DNA of 64,000 nucleotides from Podocnemis expansa (Eukaryota > Chordata > Testudines > Podocnemididae): assembly GCA_007922195.1 (NCBI GenBank), contig ML681963.1, positions 140,454,449 through 140,518,448 of the forward strand, read 5' to 3'. The notes below the pieces were generated by a model, which worked only from the letters and a program-made list of their open reading frames with translations, was not told where the DNA came from and did not search any database. Of the stretch, positions 10,806-20,523 are shown in pieces. The position numbers and the translations under genes are program-made. Numbering within the stretch: the first letter of the stretch is position 1; each line of letters opens with the position of its first letter.

Positions 10806-11715
10806 TCCACAGACAGCAATCAGGTCTGCTTGCAGCAGTTGCTCCCCAGCAGGCCATATGGCAGAGCAACCAGGCCCAACCAACCACAATCAACACCCAG
10901 ATGCAATGGGCAGCAATCAAAGGTCACAGTGTCCTCCCCCCACCCCTCCCCCAGAAACATACCTCCAAGACCTCCACCACTGGGTTCAGATCAGAGAAAC
11001 TTTCTCACTCCACAACATTGCAGGGAACACCACCATCGCCATTATAGCAACCCACACCGGATCCTATGGGCAGCAATCAGGAACACCCCTCCCTCCCATT
11101 ACAAATCTCAGACCAGAGCCCCTTGCAGCAGCTATGGATGGACAGACCCCTCCCAGACCAACTCTGTAGCATGATAATGAAAGCACAACACAACACCCCC
11201 AGACCATATCTAATGTTCAGTAACCAGAGAACCCCACGTCACAGACGAAAGCAAGTCCCCTGGCTCCAGCAGAATCCACGCCATGGCACATAGAGCCACC
11301 TGCCCAGAAGCCACATCCCAACCTCCCAGGACAGCAACCAGAGACCAAGCTCCCCAACCCAACAAATCTTGGACCTGAGCTCACAGGCACCAAGCCGACA
11401 GCCAACCCCATGGGTAGCAATCAAAGGAACTCCCCTGCCCTGCCATTACCCCCCCAACACACGTCATGGGGCAGCAGAGGACCCCACCATCACCATAGTA
11501 ACCCCAGAGTAGATACCACAGGTGGCAATCACAGAGCTCCCCACTCCCACATGTTGCCCCCAGACCAGACCTCACCCTGCCTGACAGTAAACAGAAAAAT
11601 TCACACCTCCTTCAAACACCCCAGCTCAGACCCCAGAGAAGCAACCAGGTCCCCCTGCACAATACTGAAAGTACACTTTAAATCCCTCTGCAGGCAGACG
11701 CTGCAGATTTAAAGG
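10806..11715. repeat. Degenerate C-rich repeat array
   Basis: Variants of GGGCAGCAATCA recur at about 10814, 10908, 11069, 11219, 11332, 11411, 11522 and 11639, roughly 80-160 bases apart and each followed by CCCC-rich sequence. A longer block (CACCATCGCCATTATAGCAACCC at about 11029, CACCATCACCATAGTAACCCC at about 11483) suggests a higher-order period near 450 bases. Weak reading frames here are products of the repeat. Origin unknown; possibly the untranslated part or LTR of the neighbouring retroelement. Confidence 0.5.
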
Positions 11716-12112
11716 AATGTATACCTTTACAATGACTCACAGGCCAGAAGAGAATAACAATAGGTAAGCAAGGTTGGGGGTGGGGGAGAGTGGGGTGGAC
11801 ACTAGCCATTGGGGACTGCAGGAAGCTCTAGTCCCAGGTGACACGGTCTGGGAATTACAGGAAGTTCAAATACTCCCCACCCCCCCTCAAACTCAAACAG
11901 CCTGGCTGGGGCTTTCTGCCTTCTTTCATCTTCCCCTGCACTGAGCCCAAGCAGCTGTGTTTCCTGGGGGACCAGGAGGAGCCAAGGTGAGAGCTGCCTG
12001 TTTCTTGAAGTGGCATCCAGGACAGTGAGTTCAGTGGGGTTCTTTGGATTATTGTTTCAGGGCCAGGTCAGCAGGGAAAGAAGGAGAACAGAGAAAGCAA
12101 GGGGCACAGGCT
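11716..12112. other. No gene recognised
   Basis: Moderately GC-rich, no conserved coding block, terminal repeat or RNA signature seen. Confidence 0.35.
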
Positions 12113-12247
12113 TTTTAGGAGTTTGTTTCCCCCATCTACAAATCATCTAACAAAGTGGGATTTGCTCCCAGGAAAGCTCATGCAATAAATACATTCTTAA
12201 GTCTTTAAGTGCCACAGGACTCCTTGTTTGTTTTTCAGCTGCTGACA
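12113..12247 (+). mobile_element. PLE terminal-repeat fragment with hammerhead-like core
   Basis: Matches the terminal repeat of the Penelope-like element at 24552-26518: a decayed ribozyme-like block (TCTAACAAAGTGGGATTTGC...GAAAGCTCATGC), then AATAAATACATT, then TCTTTAAGTGCCACAGGACTCC and a T-rich end. Single arm only. Confidence 0.75.
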
Positions 12248-12479
12248 GTCAGGTCTATGTAGATCAGGTTGGATCTGAGCACAGTTATTTAGTCAGTGCA
12301 ATGAAGAGGGAGGACAGTCTCTTTTCCCTTCCTGTGTCATCTAGTTCCCTTTGGTGGCTGTTGGGGTAGGGGGGAGAGAATACCAGGGCTTGCGTACAGT
12401 AATATGATGTGGCTTAAAACCAATGACATGTCTCTAGTTCAAAAAAAAAGTTAAACTATACACAGAAGGACAGCATTTC

Positions 12480-12665
12480 CTAGGGCACTTGGGAGACCAA
12501 AGGTCGCTTTCTGGCTCAGCCCTGAGCTGCTTGGGAAAGTCACTTTTCCTCCCTGGGGCTCAGTTTCCTCACCTTTAAAATAAAAATGGTGATGAGGCTT
12601 ACTTCCCTTTGAAAAGTGCTTTGAGATTTACAGCTGAAAACTGCTAAATACACACTGAAATAATC
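12480..12665 (+). mobile_element. CORE-SINE (MIR-like) copy
   Basis: The stretch reads GGGAAAGTCACTTTTCCTCC, GGGGCTCAGTTTCCTCACC, TTTAAAATAAAAATGGTGATGA and AAAAGTGCTTTGAGATTTA, the order of the 3' half of MIR-type CORE-SINEs. These are old tRNA-derived elements shared across amniotes. Confidence 0.8.
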
Positions 12666-12695
12666 CCTCACGCCTGTTAGATTTAGCCCTTATAG

Positions 12696-12894
12696 CAGGG
12701 GTCTCAAACTCAAATGACCATGAGGGCTGGTGAAGGGCCGCGTGAGAACTAGTACTTTAGCCCGAGGGCCGCACCACTAAAACCTTTTCATTCAACAATA
12801 TTGCAAATATAAGTAAAAATAGCGTCGTTGCAGACTGCAGGAAATAGCTTTAGGGACTGCACAGCCCGCAGACCATGTGTTTGAGACCCCCCTG
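12696..12894. mobile_element. hAT-like MITE with perfect 8-bp target duplication
   Basis: 199 bases with terminal inverted repeats CAGGGGTCTCAAAC and GTTTGAGACCCCCCTG, flanked by perfect copies of CCTTATAG (12688-12695 and 12895-12902). An 8-bp duplication and CAG/CTG ends are the signature of hAT transposons. No transposase inside. Confidence 0.9.
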
Positions 12895-12902
12895 CCTTAT
12901 AG

Positions 12903-13160
12903 CATTCTTCATCTCAATGCACTTTGCAAAAGGGGGCTGAGGAGGGCTCCCCCAACATAGCCCAGATACTGTGGCTGGGGTCTCTCCCCTTTTCTCCCCC
13001 CCCCCAAGCCCAGGTGCTATCACAATGGGGGGGAGCCTGAGGGTGGCTATACCACTCCCCCAAAATGCTAGCAGCAGGATGTCTTCAGGGGACAAGGCAA
13101 TAGACCACATTTATTTGTAAATGTAAAAAAAAACCCACCAAACCTGACACATACAACTAC
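12903..13160. other. No gene recognised
   Basis: Contains C-run and A-run sequence; no supported feature. Confidence 0.35.
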
Positions 13161-13164
13161 ATAA

Positions 13165-13387
13165 TAGCCAGGTTAGTCTTGTTCAATTAAAAAAACAAGG
13201 AGTCCTATGGCAGTTTTAAAGATTAACAGATTTATTTATCACATGAAGTTTTGTGGGCAAAAATCCCACTTTGTCAGCCTCTTTGAAGATGAGGGAAATT
13301 ACAGAATTCTGTGATTTCCCTCATCTTCAAAGCATCTGACAAAGTGAGAGAAGCTCATGCAATAAATGAATGTTAGTCTTTAAGTGA
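13165..13387. mobile_element. Snapback PLE derivative, left piece (interrupted by hAT)
   Basis: Two inverted arms of the PLE terminal repeat meet near 13300: the left arm starts at ACAAGGAGTCCTATGGC and runs through TTTATTTATCACATGAAG, and the right arm returns through TCATCTTCAAAGCATCTGACAAAG to GTTAGTCTTTAAGTGACAC. The right end resumes at 15437 after the hAT-like insertion. There is no coding sequence, so it is a non-autonomous derivative. Confidence 0.75.
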
Positions 13388-13395
13388 CACAGAAC

Positions 13396-15428
13396 TAGGG
13401 TTACCAGACATCCAGCAAAAGGAGGATGTGTCGTCCCTTTTTCTCTGCCATCCTCCAGGCATTCAGGAAAAACTGCATTTTGTCCAGTTTTTTGCTGGAT
13501 GCCTGGAGTCTGGGACAGCAGTTTAAAAATAGCTTTCCCAGCCAACTCAGGGGGCTGCAGTGGGAGAGAACAAGCCCAGTGTCCTCTCTCTTTTCTCCTC
13601 TCTCTCACACGCAGTACCTTTCCTGGGGGACATCATTCCCTTGCTGGACCCAGAGGTGCATACAGAGGGTGTCCCTCTTGCCGGGGCTGGTGACATTTAG
13701 CCTCTGCTCTGACCCCCATGCTGCTAGGTAGGATCCCTAGCTGTGAGTTACTTGGCAGGTCCCTTCCCAACCCTGCTCCTAAAGCTGAGCTGCCTTGGCT
13801 GCCTGATGAGGTTGGCTAGCTGCCCTGGCCCCTGGCTTTTGTGTGGTATGTACTATCTGACTCCTGAGAGCTAATGTGAAGTAGGAGATACTTGAGATTC
13901 AGGTACCCAAACTGCAGCCTTATACATCCCAGGATTGCAGTGCAAGCATCTTTTGGGCTATGGCAAAAGAAGCAAGGAGACCAGTGGCACTATAAAGACT
14001 AACATACTTTATTTATCCCTTGAGCTTTCATGGGAGGAAAATCTCACTTTGTCAGAGGCTTTGAAGAGATAGGGGAACTTACAGAATCGGATGAAAATAA
14101 AAGCGGGGGAGTGCAAGACATGGCATACTATAACATGACCTGATCCCATTATTATTATTTTATGATTTTTTTATTATACAGAGATCTAATATTTTTGTTG
14201 CTGTTTTTTGAGCATCTTTCAATTTTACTGTCTTTCCAATATCAAGAGATGAACTCTCACTAGGGCATTTTAAAACAATCTGTTACCATCTCACTTTTAT
14301 TGTGGTGGGGGCAGGTGTGTGCTGTGACAATACAATAGGTCTCTTTCCTCCTTCTCTTCAGCAACATTCATTATTAGATATTCTACTATTCAGAAAAGCT
14401 TGCCTGAAGAAATCTGTTAGTCTATAAGGTGCCACAGGACTCTTGTTGTTTTTGCTATACCAATAAAATTGTTAGTGCTTTTAGCTATCCTGCTGTATAA
14501 TGCTGCTGTACACCAGTATAATGGAAATACCTCTTGAGGGCTAAATGCTTCTTTTATACTCCTATACAAGCCATGGTGGGGGTTGTCTTGCTTTACACCA
14601 GTATAAAGCTGTACAATCTTTGTGTACAGACAAACTCTGAGTCATTTTGCAATAGACTTGCAGCCCTTTTGAGCTAATTAGCACTTCTTACTGATTCCTC
14701 TCCACTCAGCTCTTTCTCAAGCAAGATATTGATTAATCAACCACTGTTTGTTCCCAGTGTTCCCCACCAGTAAGGAGGCCTGGGCAGTAGGTGGGGTGGT
14801 GGGGGCAGGCATTGGGGGTCTAGAGTGGAACTGTGGGCTGCTTTACAGAATTGTTGAAAATTGCTGAATTGTTTTTTCAGTATTCCTGGACATAATCCAA
14901 TTTAGAATGGGTTTTCTCTCTTATCAATGCTCAGTGGACAAAGGAGAGGAATCGATTATCAGTTAGATCTGTGAAGGGCATTATATTAATTCAGTATAAT
15001 CTGAATGACATGTCATGTGAGGAATTTAACTTATATATACTTGACAATGATAGCCTACTGACAAAAACAGGTTCAGCTGATAAATATCAAGAATAGGCTT
15101 TACCATTTTGAATGATATAATTTGATCAGTTAAATGCTATTGTGACATTACTGACATAAATTGTATATTCACAACAATACTCATTTTATTGTGTTACAGT
15201 TTTGTATTATACATCTTTTTTTACAGTTAATGTGCCTAAGAATATATCTGTTGTTCAACTTGTTCTCCATTTTTTTCATGCTGCCATGCATTCATGAATC
15301 ATTACCCATTTCCACAACATCATACAGTAATGACACATATTAATACTACATTTTCTCCATGTCCTCCAATGTCCTCCTTTTCCCACTTCCCTGTCCTCCT
15401 TTCTATGCTGTCTTATCTGGTAACCCTA
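13396..15428. mobile_element. hAT-like non-autonomous transposon with perfect 8-bp duplication
   Basis: The ends are TAGGGTTACCAG and CTGGTAACCCTA, perfect 12-base inverted repeats. The flanks are identical: CACAGAAC at 13388-13395 and 15429-15436. It splits a PLE-derived repeat whose sequence continues across the junction. I find no transposase. Inner terminal regions are also related in inverted orientation (AGGAGGATGTG on the left; CCTCCTTTTCCC on the right). Another PLE derivative is nested inside (13968-14455). The stretch 14456-15428 is AT-rich and holds no gene that I can see. Confidence 0.85.
13968..14455. mobile_element. PLE derivative nested in the hAT-like element
   Basis: The left end (AGCAAGGAGACCAGTGGCAC...TTTATTTATCCCTTGAGC...CACTTTGTCAGAGGC) is the reverse-oriented PLE terminal repeat, followed by PLE sub-terminal sequence (ATGAAAATAAAAGC...GACATGGCATAC...TGACCTGATCCC). 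The right end (ATCTGTTAGTCTATAAGGTGCCACAGGACTC) is the forward-oriented arm. The middle is AT-rich and unassigned. Confidence 0.7.
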
Positions 15429-15548
15429 CACAGAACTTCTTGTTTGTTTTCACAAAAATATGCTAATTGAGGTAAGTCAGAGTAGACAAAGAAATCACCA
15501 TTGCCAGAAAGGGAGGAGTGAGGAGCAAAAACAAACTCTTCCAAGAGT

Positions 15549-15770
15549 CAAAGGGGCAGCCCTGCTGGTCTAATTCAGCAAAAAAAAAAAAAAAAAATCG
15601 CAAGGCATTCTGTAGAACTTAAAAACTAACAGATTTATTTATCACATGAGCTTTCATGTTTTTGTCTTATTCAAAGCATCTGACGAAGTGGGATTTTCTC
15701 CCACAAAAGCTCATGCAATAAACAAACTTGTTAGTCTTTAAGTGGCACAGGACTCTTGTTTGCTTTTGTT
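15549..15770. mobile_element. Snapback PLE derivative with the best hammerhead-like core
   Basis: Left arm: CAAAGGGGCAGCCCTGCTGG, an A run, then AACTAACAGATTTATTTATCACATGAGC. The right arm returns through CATCTGACGAAGTGGGATTTTC...AAAGCTCATGC to TTAGTCTTTAAGTGGCACAGGACTC. The right arm holds CTGACGA (15680-15686) followed by a 6-bp hairpin (GTGGGA 15688-15693, TCCCAC 15699-15704) and AAAA where GAAA would be expected. Confidence 0.75.
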
Positions 15771-16432
15771 CTAAAAATCTCCCCCCACCCCCCTTTGTGG
15801 GCAGAGGCAATCCCATTGGCTCTGCCAATCCACCACAATTGACCTGTTTTTGCTGCTTCCCTCAGGTATTTGCTTGCTGCTGGTAGAGAGCTCTGTTTCC
15901 CTCTCACCAACCCCCTGAGCCATGCTAAACATGCTACTTGTCTGTGCACAAGCAAGAAGTTGTAGGAAACATGGTATCATACTAATCATGTAGAATAGAT
16001 TAGGAGCATCCATAAAGAAACATAGCATGGTGTAACTGGCAACAGATCATACGCTCAGTGTACAAGTGAACAGAAAAATCATGATATAGATCATAACCCA
16101 GGGTGCACAGATGTGCATCCCATGACAGTAGGGTACTGCACAAATGGAAAGACAGACAGCCCTTGTTCCAAAGAACTTACAGGCTAACCAGTGAAGGTAT
16201 AGAGAAAGGAAGTGATGCATCACAAGTCCCATAGCAGGTGAGAGACAGAACTGCTCTGGAGCCCAGGATGTGCCCTGGATTTTTAAGATCTCATCTGAAA
16301 GATTACTGCACAGTAAATTGCTTAGACTTCCATCTGGCTACCTCATAGGCCTAGCAAGCCAAGGTCATCCTGCTACAGTTCAAACCTGCAGGAGGCAAAC
16401 CTGATGTTTAGATCCCTAAACCATTCCTTCCT
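15771..16432. other. No gene recognised
   Basis: Average-composition sequence; only short unsupported open frames. Confidence 0.35.
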
Positions 16433-16499
16433 GAAGACAAATTCCAAAGTGGTTGCTGTGTTAGTCTACCGTAGTTCAGCAAAACAAGAAGTTGGTGTG
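16433..16499. mobile_element. PLE derivative, left arm (split by CR1)
   Basis: AAAGTGGTTGCTGTGTTAGTC, then GTTCAGCAAAACAAGAAGTT and GTGGCACA match the left arm of the PLE snapback repeats. The matching right arm (TTAGTCTTTAAAAGTGCCAC) appears just after the CR1 3' end, at about 18817-18860. Confidence 0.6.
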
Positions 16500-16504
16500 G
16501 CACA

Positions 16505-17546
16505 TTGGAGGAACCAACTAGGGGCCTTGCACCTCTCAACCTGCTGCTCACAAACAGAGAAGAATTAATCAGGGAAGTAGAAGTGAATGGCAACCTGGGT
16601 AGCAGTGACCATGAAATGATTGAGTTCAAGATGCTGATTAATGGAAAAAAGGAAAGACGCAAAACGCAGACTTCAGAAAAGCAGATTTTGGCTCCCTCAT
16701 GGAACTGATGGGCAGGATCCCTTGGGCGGCTGATCTGAAGGGGAAAGGCATCCAAGAGAGTTGGCTGCATTTTAAAGAAACCCTGCTAAGGGCACAGGAA
16801 GACACCATTCCAATAAAGAGAAAGTACAGCAAATGTGGAAGGTGCCAGAATGGCTTAACAGAGAGCTCTGCACTGAGCTGAAGCATAAAAAGGAAGTTTA
16901 CAGGAAGTAGAAACTAGGACAGATGATTAAGGAGGCATATAAAGACATTGCTCGGGACTGCAGGGATAAAATCAGAAAGGCCAAAGGACAAATGGAATCG
17001 CGGCTAGCAAGGGATGTGAAGGATAAAAGGAAGGGGTTCTACAAGTATAACAATAATAAGAAGAGGATCAGGGATGGTGTAGGTCCCTTACTGAATAGGG
17101 CAGGTATCCTTGTGATGGAGGATGAGGAAAAAGCTGAAGTGCTCAATGCTTTTTTTACTTCACTTTTCACAGGCAGGGTCAGCTCCCAGCCCACTACACT
17201 AGGTATGGTAGACTGGAGAGAAGAAGAGAGGCCCTTGGTGACAGAAGATCAGGTTAGAGACTACTTAAAGAAGTTGGATGTGCACAAGTCCATAGGGCCG
17301 GATGAGCTGCATCCAAGGGAGCTGGCTAATGAGATAGCAGTACCATTGGCCATTATCTTTGAAAACTCATGGCGAACAGGGGAGGTGCCAGAGAGTGGCA
17401 AAAAAGCAAATATAGTGCCTATCTTCAAGAAAGGCAAAAAGGGAGGATCCAGGGAATTACAGACCCATCAGCTTCACCTCAATCCCTGGAAAAATCGTGG
17501 AGCAGGTTCTCGAAGAATCCATCCTGAAACAATTGGAGGAAAGTAA
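16505..17546 (+). pseudogene. CR1 ORF2 fragment: endonuclease end and RT start
   Basis: Three frame segments (about 16505-16708, 16699-16881 and 16923-17546) encode the end of the endonuclease, the linker (LMGRIPWAADLKGKGIQESW), and the first RT blocks ([22 protein letters not shown]). A stop interrupts the linker near 16910 (GSRN then stop), and the frame shifts near 17445, after FKKGKKGGS. Confidence 0.8.
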
Positions 17547-18414
17547 AGTGATCAGGAACAGTCAGCATGGATTCACAAAGGGTAAATCATGCCTGACCAA
17601 GCTCATTGTCTTCTATGATGAGATGACTGGATTTGTGGACGTGGGAAGAGCTGTTGATGTGATATACCTTGACTTTAGCAAGGCTTTTGATACAGTTGCC
17701 CACAGCATTCTCATTGGCAAATTAAGGAAGTATGGGTTAGATGCATGGACTGTAAGGTGGATAGAAAACTGGCTAGATCAACGGTTTCAGTGTGTAGGAA
17801 TCAATGGTTCCATGTCAAGTTGGGAACCAGTAACGAGTGCTGTGCCCCAGGAATCAGTCCTGGGGCCAGTTCTGTTCAACATTTTCATTAATGATCTGGA
17901 TGATGGGATAGATTGCACACTTAGTAAGTTTGTGGATGACACCAAGCTGGGGGGAATGGTAGACATGCTGGAGGGCAGGGACAGGATTCAGGGAGACCTA
18001 GACAAATTGGAGCAGTGGGCCAATAGGAATCTCATGAGGTTCAACAAGGACAAGTGCAAAATCCTGCACTTGGGACGGAAAAACCCCATGCACTGCTACA
18101 GGCTGGGGACTGATCAGCTAAGTAGCAGCACTGGAGAAAAGGACCTGGGGGTCGTGGTGGATGAGAAGCTGGATGTGAGTCAGCAGTATGCTTTTGCTGC
18201 CAAAAAGGCCAATGGCATACTGGGCTGCATCAGAAAAAGTGTTGCCAGCAGATCAAGGGATGTGATCGTTCCCCTCTGTTCAGCACTGGTGAGGCCACAT
18301 CTGGAATACTGTGTCCAGTTTTGGGGTCCCCACTACAGAAAGGATGTGGACAAATTAGAAAGAGTCCAGCAGAGGGCAACAAAAATGATAGGGGCTGGAG
18401 CACAAGACCTATGA
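17497..18414 (+). pseudogene. CR1 ORF2 fragment: RT catalytic part
   Basis: 305 codons with [28 protein letters not shown] and [10 protein letters not shown]. Compared with the other CR1, FADD has become FVDD and SGVPQGL has become SAVPQES, suggesting decay under no constraint. The last block ([23 protein letters not shown]) is present, after which the frame shifts; LTRRVVKHWNKLPREVE appears at about 18618-18670 in another frame. Confidence 0.85.
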
Positions 18415-18816
18415 AGAAAGACTGAAGGAACTAGGTTTATTTAGCCTGCAGAAGAGAAGACTGAGGGGGGATTTGATAGCAACCTTCAACCACTTAAAGG
18501 ATTGCTCCATGGAGGATGGAGCTTGACAGTTCTCAGTAGTAACGGAGGACAGAATGAGGAGCAATGGTTTCAAGTTACAGCTGGGGAGGTCCAGGCTGTA
18601 TATTATGAAAGCTTTCTTACTAGGCGAGTGGTGAAGCATTGGAATAAACTACCTAGAGAGGTGGAGGCATCTCCATCTTTGGAGATGTTTTAAGCCCAGC
18701 TGCACAAAACCCTGGCTGGGATAATCTAGTGGGAGTGCTCCTGCTTTTTTGGCAGGGGGTTGGACTAGATGACCTCATGAGGTCCCTTCCAACTCTATGA
18801 TTCTGTGATTCTATGA

Positions 18817-18862
18817 TTAGTCTTTAAAAGTGCCACAAAGCTCTGCTTGTTTTGCTGTTCTT
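18817..18862. mobile_element. PLE derivative, right arm
   Basis: TTAGTCTTTAAAAGTGCCAC followed by a CTTGTTTTGC end, the continuation of the PLE snapback repeat that the CR1 at 16500-18817 interrupts. Confidence 0.6.
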
Positions 18863-19239
18863 TGCTCTGTGGCCTTTGGGAAATAATGTGCATAAGGTGA
18901 GTTTTTAAAAGCAGACACTGATTCTCTCCTTCTACCTCTCCCCCGTATTGCCTCAGTTTTTTGATATCAACTTGAGACACTTAGGGACTGAGAGAGTGAA
19001 ATTTCAGTAAGTATGTACATGATAAATGTTACTTATTAATTAAATTTAAATTCATCAATATTATTTTATGTTCATATTTAGATTAAAGGAATGAAGTGCT
19101 CTTGCTATTTGAATTTTAGGTTGCAAATACAATTTGGTAAATCTTTTTAAGCTTACATGAATGAGATGGGGGAGGCGCCAAAGCAAAATTTGGCTCAGGG
19201 TGCCACAACCCCTTGATCCAGCCCTGGAGTCCAGTGAAG
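18863..19239. other. Mostly AT-rich spacer with a MITE-like end
   Basis: No gene seen. The segment at about 19165-19230 (GAGGCGCCAAAGCAAAATTTGG to GATCCAGCCCTGG) resembles one end of the 'cagggctggattt' MITE family seen complete at 35939-36191. Confidence 0.35.
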
Positions 19240-19542
19240 ACACACTAATTCATAATGAAGTGGGCTTTATTAATTCAAAGTAGAGAGTCTTCACTAGACT
19301 CTGTATTTCAAAATAGAGGAAGGCAGGCAAAAGAATAGGGAAATTAGTTTGAATTAAGCCTATTCCATGGCTTAAAATGGCTTAATTCAAACTAATAACT
19401 TTAAAGGACGCAATACTTCAAAGTAAAAGGAGGTTTTATCATATCGAATTAGCAGCTCCTTAGTTTGAATTAAGAAACCACTTAATTTGATATAAAAAAA
19501 TGCCTCCTTAATTTGAAATAAATTGTAAGTGTGGACACAGCC
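19240..19542. mobile_element. MITE-like element rich in AATTCAAA/TTTGAATT words
   Basis: It ends in AAGTGTGGACACAGCC, a variant of the TIR GGCTATGTCTACACT seen in other copies, and is packed with TTAATTCAAACTAA/TTAGTTTGAATTAA words in both orientations. The left end (AAGACACACTAATTC) is decayed. Confidence 0.55.
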
Positions 19543-20404
19543 ATTCACGGGTCAGAGCCATGGCAGGAGGCATCATCATCTAGCCCCAGCTTCCCTGGAG
19601 TAGGGCCAGAGAGGGGTGGTCACAGCACAGTGCCCAGCTCTCCAAGCCTGGCGACTGCCTCCTATCCTGGCAACATGCCCTTTCAGTGCCGCCTCTTCTG
19701 CACTTTGGGTTGCAGCATGGGTGGTAGCAGCCAGGCACTTAGCAGCAGGGACCAGGGTCAGCCCAACCACATAGATGAAATAGGCGGTCACCTATGATGC
19801 TAGGCTTTAGGAGGTGCCAAATTAGATGGAAGTACCTTTTATCTCAATTTAAAAGATGTATATTACTGTATTATGTCTTATAAACAAAGGTATTGCCCTC
19901 TGACAGGGGTGCGAAAGTCATAATTCAGCTAGGGCACCAAAAATCCTTGGGCCAGCCCTCACAGGGACCCTCATATGCCCAGGCTGCTGCAGAAAGGGCT
20001 GACGGGGCACCCCACCTTTAACCTTCCTGGGACCTGTTTAAATGGCACAAACCTCTCAGGATGCATGTGTAGTTATCTGGGGCTTCATCCAGGGCAAGGG
20101 CAGCTAAACCCATTCTGGCTGGGGGCTTTGTGGCTCCTTGTCCCTCCTGCCTTGCTGAGTGACTGTCTTGCATAGGGGGAATAAAGCCCATGTCCCGAGC
20201 ACCACACTTCGCCCGGCTGCTCCTGGCAGAAAGCTGACTGCAAGCTGCTTTTTGTGGCATGTATCAGGCTAGCTCCCCTGACTCCAAGGCCACAGCACCC
20301 TTAGCACCCAGGAGGTAGCCAAAAAGCCAGCATTCGTGCTAAGGCAAACATCTGCAGGTGAGCCTTTCCTAGGGAAATTTAAAGACAAAGAAGATAGTTA
20401 CTTT
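19543..20404. other. No gene recognised; partial repeat sequence
   Basis: GC-rich stretch with no recognised coding block. The parts near 19770-19965 (GCGGTCACCTATGATGC, GGCACCAAAAATCC, GGGCCAGCCCTC) look like a decayed DNA-transposon remnant. Confidence 0.3.
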
Positions 20405-20468
20405 TTAGAATAGAATCAAATCATAGGATTGAAAGGGACCTCATGAGATCATCAAGTCCAACCCCTGG
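20405..20468 (-). mobile_element. CR1 3'-end fragment
   Basis: TCATAGGATTGAAAGGGACC and TCATCAAGTCCAACCCC match the minus-strand tail of the CR1 at 4340-4390. Confidence 0.75.
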
Positions 20469-20523
20469 GAATTGAACCCAGTACTATCTGCATATTAAGC
20501 AGAGGCACTAGCTACTGTGCTAC
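20465..20523 (-). mobile_element. tRNA-derived SINE head or tRNA pseudogene
   Basis: On the minus strand an A-box-like TAGCACAGTAGC is followed by a 5-bp anticodon-type stem (TCTGC/GCAGA) with the 7-base loop TTAATAT, then a B-box-like GGGTTCAATTCC. The acceptor stem is not recognisable, so this is not a functional tRNA gene; it abuts the CR1 tail and is probably a SINE head. Confidence 0.55.

Larger units (their letters stand above)
16500..18817 (+). mobile_element. 5'-truncated CR1 LINE copy
   Basis: Starts within the end of the endonuclease domain (EEPTRGLAPLNLLLTNREEL, with SSDHEMIEF) and runs through the reverse transcriptase to the CR1 3' tail, ending in GATTCTGTGATTCTATGA. It belongs to the same subfamily as the element at 4321-8935, since long protein stretches match closely. 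It is broken by frameshifts and substitutions. Confidence 0.9.

Noticed and set aside
20465..20523. Functional tRNA gene
   Set aside because: No acceptor stem or discriminator, no terminator run, and it is joined to a CR1 tail, so it is a SINE-like fragment.
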